Made by a program: the position numbers and the translations under genes. Positions 60,598-64,000 of a stretch of 64,000 nt of DNA are shown here, one piece after another. Below the pieces are notes generated by a model. It had not been told where the DNA came from. It saw only the letters and a program-made list of their open reading frames with translations, and made no database searches. The first letter of the stretch is position 1; each line of letters opens with the position of its first letter. The stretch lies in the NCBI GenBank assembly GCA_020160935.1, contig JAIUPL010000003.1:186001-250000 (forward strand), written 5' to 3'. Source of the stretch: Bacteroidota bacterium. GTDB taxonomy: Bacteria > Bacteroidota > Bacteroidia > Chitinophagales > Saprospiraceae.

Positions 60598-61131
60598 TTA
60601 CCTGTTTTTTTTGCGTTTTTCTTCTTTCAGTACCTTGCCTTTTTTCCTGGATTTTTCAAATTCCTGTTTTCTTTTTTCACGAAAGCGTGTGGCTAATTCT
60701 TTGATATTGACGGTTTTACCATTCAATTTGCGGGAATATGCCAGCATAATAAAGTCGGCCATATCATCTGGATATGTTATGCCGGCACTTTTTAAATAAT
60801 GCGAAAGTCGGGAGCCTCCGTAAAAACCCCAGTTGAGAATTATCCACTGCCCGAGTCGGTAATGCATAATGGCGCATACGCTGTCTTCGGGGATGGCTTT
60901 AAATTTTTCCCTGGATTCGGGTGTGGTAAGTTTATCGAGTTGCAACAGCGCATCATCGAGGTTTTTAGGAATATATACCCCATTCAGTTTGTCTTTCTTG
61001 ATGCGCTCCTGGTATTGTTGCTGGTATTCTGCCTCGCTATTGGCAGGTCCTTCCTGCACAGGTGTCTGCGCAGCGACCGAAAAAAAAGACAACACCAAAA
61101 AAGTGCAGGAAATAGATCGGATAAAATTCAT
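60598..61131 (-). CDS. DUF6794-like secreted protein
   Basis: This 177-residue protein has a signal peptide (about 1-21: MNFIRSISCTFLVLSFFSVA). The mature part fits DUF6794: VYIPKNLDDALLQLDKLTTP, SVCAIMHYRLGQWIILNWGF, YGGSRLSHYLKSAGI and YPDDMADFIMLAYSRKLNGK. The C-terminus is very basic (KRKQEFEKSRKKGKVLKEEK). The function of the family is not known. A small membrane protein gene diverges. Confidence 0.72.
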   Translation of the reverse strand: MNFIRSISCTFLVLSFFSVAAQTPVQEGPANSEAEYQQQYQERIKKDKLNGVYIPKNLDDALLQLDKLTTPESREKFKAIPEDSVCAIMHYRLGQWIILNWGFYGGSRLSHYLKSAGITYPDDMADFIMLAYSRKLNGKTVNIKELATRFREKRKQEFEKSRKKGKVLKEEKRKKNR

Positions 61132-61183
61132 AAAAATCTGTTTTGTTTGCCATCAGGTGGTTCAAATGCCACCTGGAATCAGG

Positions 61184-61471
61184 ATGCTGAAACGAATTTC
61201 CCTGCTCGAAATTTTTTTAATGGAAATGGTCATTTGGCTCGGCCTTTGGCTGTCCAATGATTACGTTGCCACCTTACTAACGCTGACGATCGGGGCCATC
61301 GTATCGGCTGTGCTGATCATTGCAGGGCTGGCAGAGTTGATTGAACGTTCCAAAGTACCCAAACGATACTTTCAGATTATGGGCATCAGCATTCTTTCGA
61401 TCGTATTGTCGGCTTTATTGTACATGTGGCTGTTTGAAGGCCGGCTGAATTTTATTGAAAAGCCGTTCTGA
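61184..61471 (+). CDS. Small membrane protein, hypothetical
   Basis: The ATG at 61184 gives 95 residues (MLKRISLLEIFLMEMVIWLG); an ATG six codons upstream (61166) is also possible. Three hydrophobic helices: about 6-25, 30-52 and 66-88. The short polar turn GLAELIERSKVPKRYF between helices 2 and 3 looks conserved and resembles small membrane proteins seen in many Bacteroidota. Function unknown. Its stop abuts the stop of the asparaginase-like gene. Confidence 0.65.
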   Translation: MLKRISLLEIFLMEMVIWLGLWLSNDYVATLLTLTIGAIVSAVLIIAGLAELIERSKVPKRYFQIMGISILSIVLSALLYMWLFEGRLNFIEKPF

Positions 61472-61990
61472 TTACAGAAAGTCTTCGTCAGTTTCTTCCA
61501 TCTCCACTTCTTCAAAACTGCCGAGTTGGCGGTTTTTCCGCACGCGATTCCATTCGAAATACCGTCCGTTCATCACGACATATACGCCCGGGGGCAATAC
61601 CTGAACAAAAGCCAGCGCGCTGCCGAGGTTGAAAAAACCATCAGAAGAAGTACCGAAAGCATATGGGATCATGGCGCCTGTCAGCACGATGGTTTTGCCT
61701 TCAATACCTGCAGCAGCAAGCATCCGTGCGGTAGAAACCATACGATCCGTACCATGGGTGACAATAATTCGATTATGCGGCGTTTTCAGGCAATTATAGG
61801 AAATTATGGCAAGGTCTTCATCGCGCATTTGAAGCGAATCGATCATCATCAGGGTTTTGATGTCGATGTCCACTTCGCAGCGGCCGCGGTCGAACATTTC
61901 CTTAAGGTGCGTATCCTTGAAGTATAGTTCGCCGGTGAGGTAATTGTATTCTTTGTCGAAGGTGCCTCCTGTGACAAAAACCTGTATCAT
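61472..61990 (-). CDS. Asparaginase-like protein, N-terminal domain only
   Basis: This 172-residue protein matches just the first domain of type I/II L-asparaginases (usually ~330). It has the first catalytic Thr in FVTGGTFDKEYN, the second site in IIVTHGTDRMVSTARML and GKTIVLTGAMIPYAFGTSSD. The second domain, which completes the intimate dimer site, is absent. Such short forms are found as separate genes in Bacteroidota and other groups, so it need not be a broken gene. Activity is uncertain. The C-terminal tail is acidic (EEVEMEETDEDFL). Confidence 0.82.
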   Translation of the reverse strand: MIQVFVTGGTFDKEYNYLTGELYFKDTHLKEMFDRGRCEVDIDIKTLMMIDSLQMRDEDLAIISYNCLKTPHNRIIVTHGTDRMVSTARMLAAAGIEGKTIVLTGAMIPYAFGTSSDGFFNLGSALAFVQVLPPGVYVVMNGRYFEWNRVRKNRQLGSFEEVEMEETDEDFL

Positions 61991-62116
61991 GATAAAATCT
62001 TGGAAAAGTAATGTGGTGAAGGTTGTACCTTGAAATTTTGGGCCTGCAAAGGAACAGGATTTGTATCGCTTTTCAAAAAAACACCTGTCGCCCTGCTGAT
62101 AACACCGCAGGTTTTC

Positions 62117-62124
62117 TACATTTG
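62117..62124 (+). promoter_or_regulatory. -7 promoter box
   Basis: TACATTTG matches TAnnTTTG and lies 22 bases before the start codon at 62146, leaving a leader of about 15 nt. Confidence 0.5.
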
Positions 62125-62145
62125 CCCCATCAAAATGGTTTGCAC

Positions 62146-62310
62146 ATGAAAAAGAACGAAGAATACACCGAAAACAAATCGCGCGACTGGCTTCTTTTTA
62201 TCGGAGGTACCATCGCCATGGTTGCTCTGTTGATCTGGAAACCCGAATGGGTTTGGGTGGCGTGGCCATTCCAGTTTACCGGTCTGGCAGGCGCTTTGGG
62301 CCGCCTCTGA
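62146..62310 (+). CDS. Small single-helix membrane protein
   Basis: The ATG at 62146 gives 54 residues (MKKNEEYTENKSRDWLLFIG). A hydrophobic segment covers about residues 15-33, followed by a Trp-rich end (KPEWVWVAWPFQFTGLAGAL). A -7 box precedes it and a good terminator follows at 62361, so a short transcript is likely. Function unknown. The Trp-rich tail suggests an interfacial membrane location. Confidence 0.6.
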   Translation: MKKNEEYTENKSRDWLLFIGGTIAMVALLIWKPEWVWVAWPFQFTGLAGALGRL

Positions 62311-62360
62311 TTGTCAGTCCGCACATATTTGCCAAATCAAACTGGCACAAGAAGATGAGT

Positions 62361-62404
62361 CATCCCGAATTTTGGTTATTGCCAAAGTTCGGGATGCTTT
62401 TTTT
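62361..62404 (+). terminator. Rho-independent terminator
   Basis: CATCCCGAA (62361-62369) pairs with TTCGGGATG (62388-62396), with inner TTTGG/CCAAA, followed by a run of seven T after a C. Its stem start matches the terminator at 26975. Confidence 0.85.
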
Positions 62405-62418
62405 GTGCGTTGTTTTCT

Positions 62419-62488
62419 GTAGAGTAGTTTCCCGCAGATGGCGCAGATTTACCCGCAAATCTGCGCCATCTGCGGGAAACTACTCTAC
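62419..62488. repeat. Long palindrome C2
   Basis: Arms 62419-62450 and 62457-62488 are perfect 32-bp inverted repeats with a 6-bp centre (ACCCGC). The words GTAGAGTAG-TTTCCCGCAG and GCAGATTTACCCGCA match the element at 26777-26949. It follows the terminator of the small membrane protein gene. Confidence 0.93.
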
Positions 62489-62552
62489 GAATAATAACAC
62501 ACGGATCAAAAAATCGAAATGTCGTCTGTTTAAAACTACCTTATGCATTCGG

Positions 62553-62605
62553 TAAAAAAAGAAATCCCTCAACCTATTGCGGCGAGGGACTCTAACCCAA
62601 ACAAA
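62553..62605 (-). ncRNA. Candidate ~50-nt small RNA
   Basis: On the minus strand, TTTG (62639-62642), an 18-bp spacer and TAGTTTTTG (62612-62620) form a near-consensus promoter. About 20-50 bases downstream a hairpin (TCCCTC 62565-62570 with GAGGGA 62584-62589) is followed by a T-run (62553-62560). No coding frame fits between. The end points are estimated. It may be a genuine short RNA or an isolated terminator with a chance promoter. Confidence 0.35.
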
Positions 62606-62851
62606 TAAACACAAAAACTACTTGGTGCAAGTTTAAGACAAAGTATTGGGAAGCGACAAATTTTTAGACCGGATTTTTTTAAAAAATATGATCCTTTGTT
62701 GGACAGGCGCGTTTTTTACAAAATCATTAAAAGCAAGGGGCTATTTTTTCCAATAAAAAAACGGTTTTCAAAAATTGAGCCTGCTCGGCTGTATGATTTC
62801 AGATAGGTTTTTACCTTCGCCCGTATTCTTTGCCATCCAAATAAAATCACC

Positions 62852-64000
62852 ATGCGAATTTTTCGATTTCTGCTGGCAGCGGTTGTGACAGGCGCTTTGA
62901 TCTGGTTTTTGAAAACGCCACAAAAAGCGGGCGACAAAAGCCTGCCGCCGCTCGGTGCTTTTTTTAACCCGTTTTCCGGATTCTGGGCCAACGCAGAACG
63001 TGCCGATGGCGCCAATTTCGACGACAAATCTCTTCCGGGTTTGAAAGCCCCCTGTCAGGTACTTTATGACGACCTGCTTGTGCCGCATATTTTTGCAGAA
63101 AATCTGGATGATGCCCTGCGGGTGGAAGGCTTTGTTATCGCCAGCCAGCGCCTATGGCAAATGGACATTACCACACGCAAGGCTTCCGGTCGTCTTTCCG
63201 AAGTGCTCGGTGCGCGCACGCTGCCTATAGATAAAATGACCCGGCGCCGGGGCATGGTATATGCCGCCGAAAATGCGCTGGTAGGATGGAAAAAATCGGA
63301 AGAAGGTATGCGCCTCTTGCAAGCCTACACAGACGGCGTCAATGCGTATATCGACCAATTGGACCCGGCTGAATATCCGATAGAATTCAAACTACTCGAC
63401 TATAAGCCCGAGCACTGGAGTGTACTGAAAACAGCCCTGGTCATTGAAAGCATGGCAGAAACCCTTGCTTCTGGCGAAAGCGACCTGGCTTCTACCAATG
63501 CACTTGCACTTTTCGGTCAGGAAACCTTTGATTTTTTGTATCCGGAGTGGAATCCAAAGCAAGAGCCCATTATTCCCGACACCGGGCAGTGGAAAGTGGC
63601 CCAGAAAGCCCTTGCCGAAGCAGAATCGGGGAAAAAACTCTCGGTTGCACCTGATTTTGTGCCCAATAGCGGCACACTTGCCTCGAATGAATTACCCGAC
63701 ATTGATCCATATCTGAAAGGCAGCAACAACTGGGCGGTTTCCGGTGGCAAAACAAAATCCGGTCACCCTATGCTGGCCAACGACCCGCACCTCAACCTGA
63801 CCCTGCCTTCCATCTGGTTTCAGGTACAAATCCATACACCTGAACAAAATTGCTACGGCGTGGCCTTGCCTGGTGTTCCCGGCGTTGTAATTGGCTTTAA
63901 TGAATATACTGCCTGGGGTATGACGAATGTCGGACAGGATGTTTCAGACTGGTATCGGGTGAAATGGGCCAATGCCGAACGCAGTAAATACCTGATCGAC
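62852..64000 (+). CDS. Penicillin acylase family protein, partial (continues beyond right edge)
   Basis: The frame is open from the ATG at 62852 to the window end, 383 codons. An N-terminal membrane helix or signal (MRIFRFLLAAVVTGALIWFL) is followed by the family's alpha-chain pattern: YDDLLVPHIFAENLDDALRV, EGFVIASQRLWQMDITTRKA and ESLGDR-like variants. The autocatalytic site is near residue 295 as GSNNWAVSGGKTKSGHPMLA, where the Ser after G would be the N-terminal nucleophile of the beta chain, and NDPHLNLTLPSIWFQV follows. It is a periplasmic Ntn hydrolase cleaving amides, for example acyl-homoserine lactones or penicillin-like compounds. The substrate is unknown. Confidence 0.92.
   Translation, partial: MRIFRFLLAAVVTGALIWFLKTPQKAGDKSLPPLGAFFNPFSGFWANAERADGANFDDKSLPGLKAPCQVLYDDLLVPHIFAENLDDALRVEGFVIASQRLWQMDITTRKASGRLSEVLGARTLPIDKMTRRRGMVYAAENALVGWKKSEEGMRLLQAYTDGVNAYIDQLDPAEYPIEFKLLDYKPEHWSVLKTALVIESMAETLASGESDLASTNALALFGQETFDFLYPEWNPKQEPIIPDTGQWKVAQKALAEAESGKKLSVAPDFVPNSGTLASNELPDIDPYLKGSNNWAVSGGKTKSGHPMLANDPHLNLTLPSIWFQVQIHTPEQNCYGVALPGVPGVVIGFNEYTAWGMTNVGQDVSDWYRVKWANAERSKYLID

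Noticed and set aside
61472-61990. Reading the short asparaginase-like gene as a truncated pseudogene
   Set aside because: The frame ends with a normal acidic tail next to a convergent gene, no remnant of the second domain is present nearby, and stand-alone short forms exist in other bacteria.

Overview
The window is chromosomal DNA of a Bacteroidota bacterium, most likely of the Saprospiria (Haliscomenobacter/Lewinella relatives). Three things support this. Secreted proteins carry C-terminal domains of the type IX secretion system (type A at 2096-3760, type B at 9578-15058). Several genes have the Bacteroidota promoter TTTG-N19-21-TAnnTTTG. Lineage families are present: DUF3822 beside rsmD, a short aspartate kinase, an Mrp without CxxC, and a short asparaginase-like protein. 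No plasmid, phage or rRNA signal was seen. Both window edges cut genes: a two-component-regulator propeller protein on the left and a penicillin acylase family protein on the right.

Layout. 1-8577: secreted or surface proteins, an acyltransferase-like membrane protein, tyrS and an unrecognised 550-residue protein. 8578-9577: a gene-poor kilobase with a palindromic element and a promoter/terminator pair that could bound a ~600-nt RNA. 9578-15058: a giant exported protein with a duplicated module and 15 copies of a 41-residue Cys-containing repeat. 15309-16166: an intact IS5-family element. 16194-21779: tsaD, bactofilin, DUF3822, rsmD and a pentameric ligand-gated channel homologue. 21791-27773: a lipoprotein, an amino-acid permease, the mlaEFD lipid-transport operon and an outer-membrane barrel. 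28077-36474: a metal-transport-like membrane protein, an FAD oxidoreductase, a phytase-like esterase, two glycosyltransferases, an exonuclease and arginine decarboxylase. 37052-39785: a sulfur module (Crp/Fnr regulator, CstB-like persulfide dioxygenase-rhodanese, DsrE protein). 39870-48616: tamB, a coiled-coil membrane protein, and an ECF sigma/anti-sigma pair. 48722-64000: housekeeping genes (aspartate kinase, rlmH, rhomboid, thioredoxin, nnr, CoA transferase, mrp, LysM protein, holA, topA) and then the acylase.

The most unusual signal lies between the genes. At least nine long inverted repeats, several perfect over 32-66 bp per arm, occupy intergenic spaces. They are built from a few recurrent 'words' (CACAAAGGACACAAAG, CGGATTACACGGATTG, CCCGCAGATTTACCCGCAG, GGATTGAGCGGAT, TAACTCATAACT). 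Some sites share words with others. Several begin at the base next to a stop codon, and one sits between divergent start codons, so they are not simply terminators. I know of no described mechanism for them.

The second notable item is the sulfur module. The same half-sites, GTGA-N6-TCACACAG, lie upstream of both the regulator and the dioxygenase gene. They sit at spacings from the -7 boxes that would suit activation by a Crp/Fnr protein.
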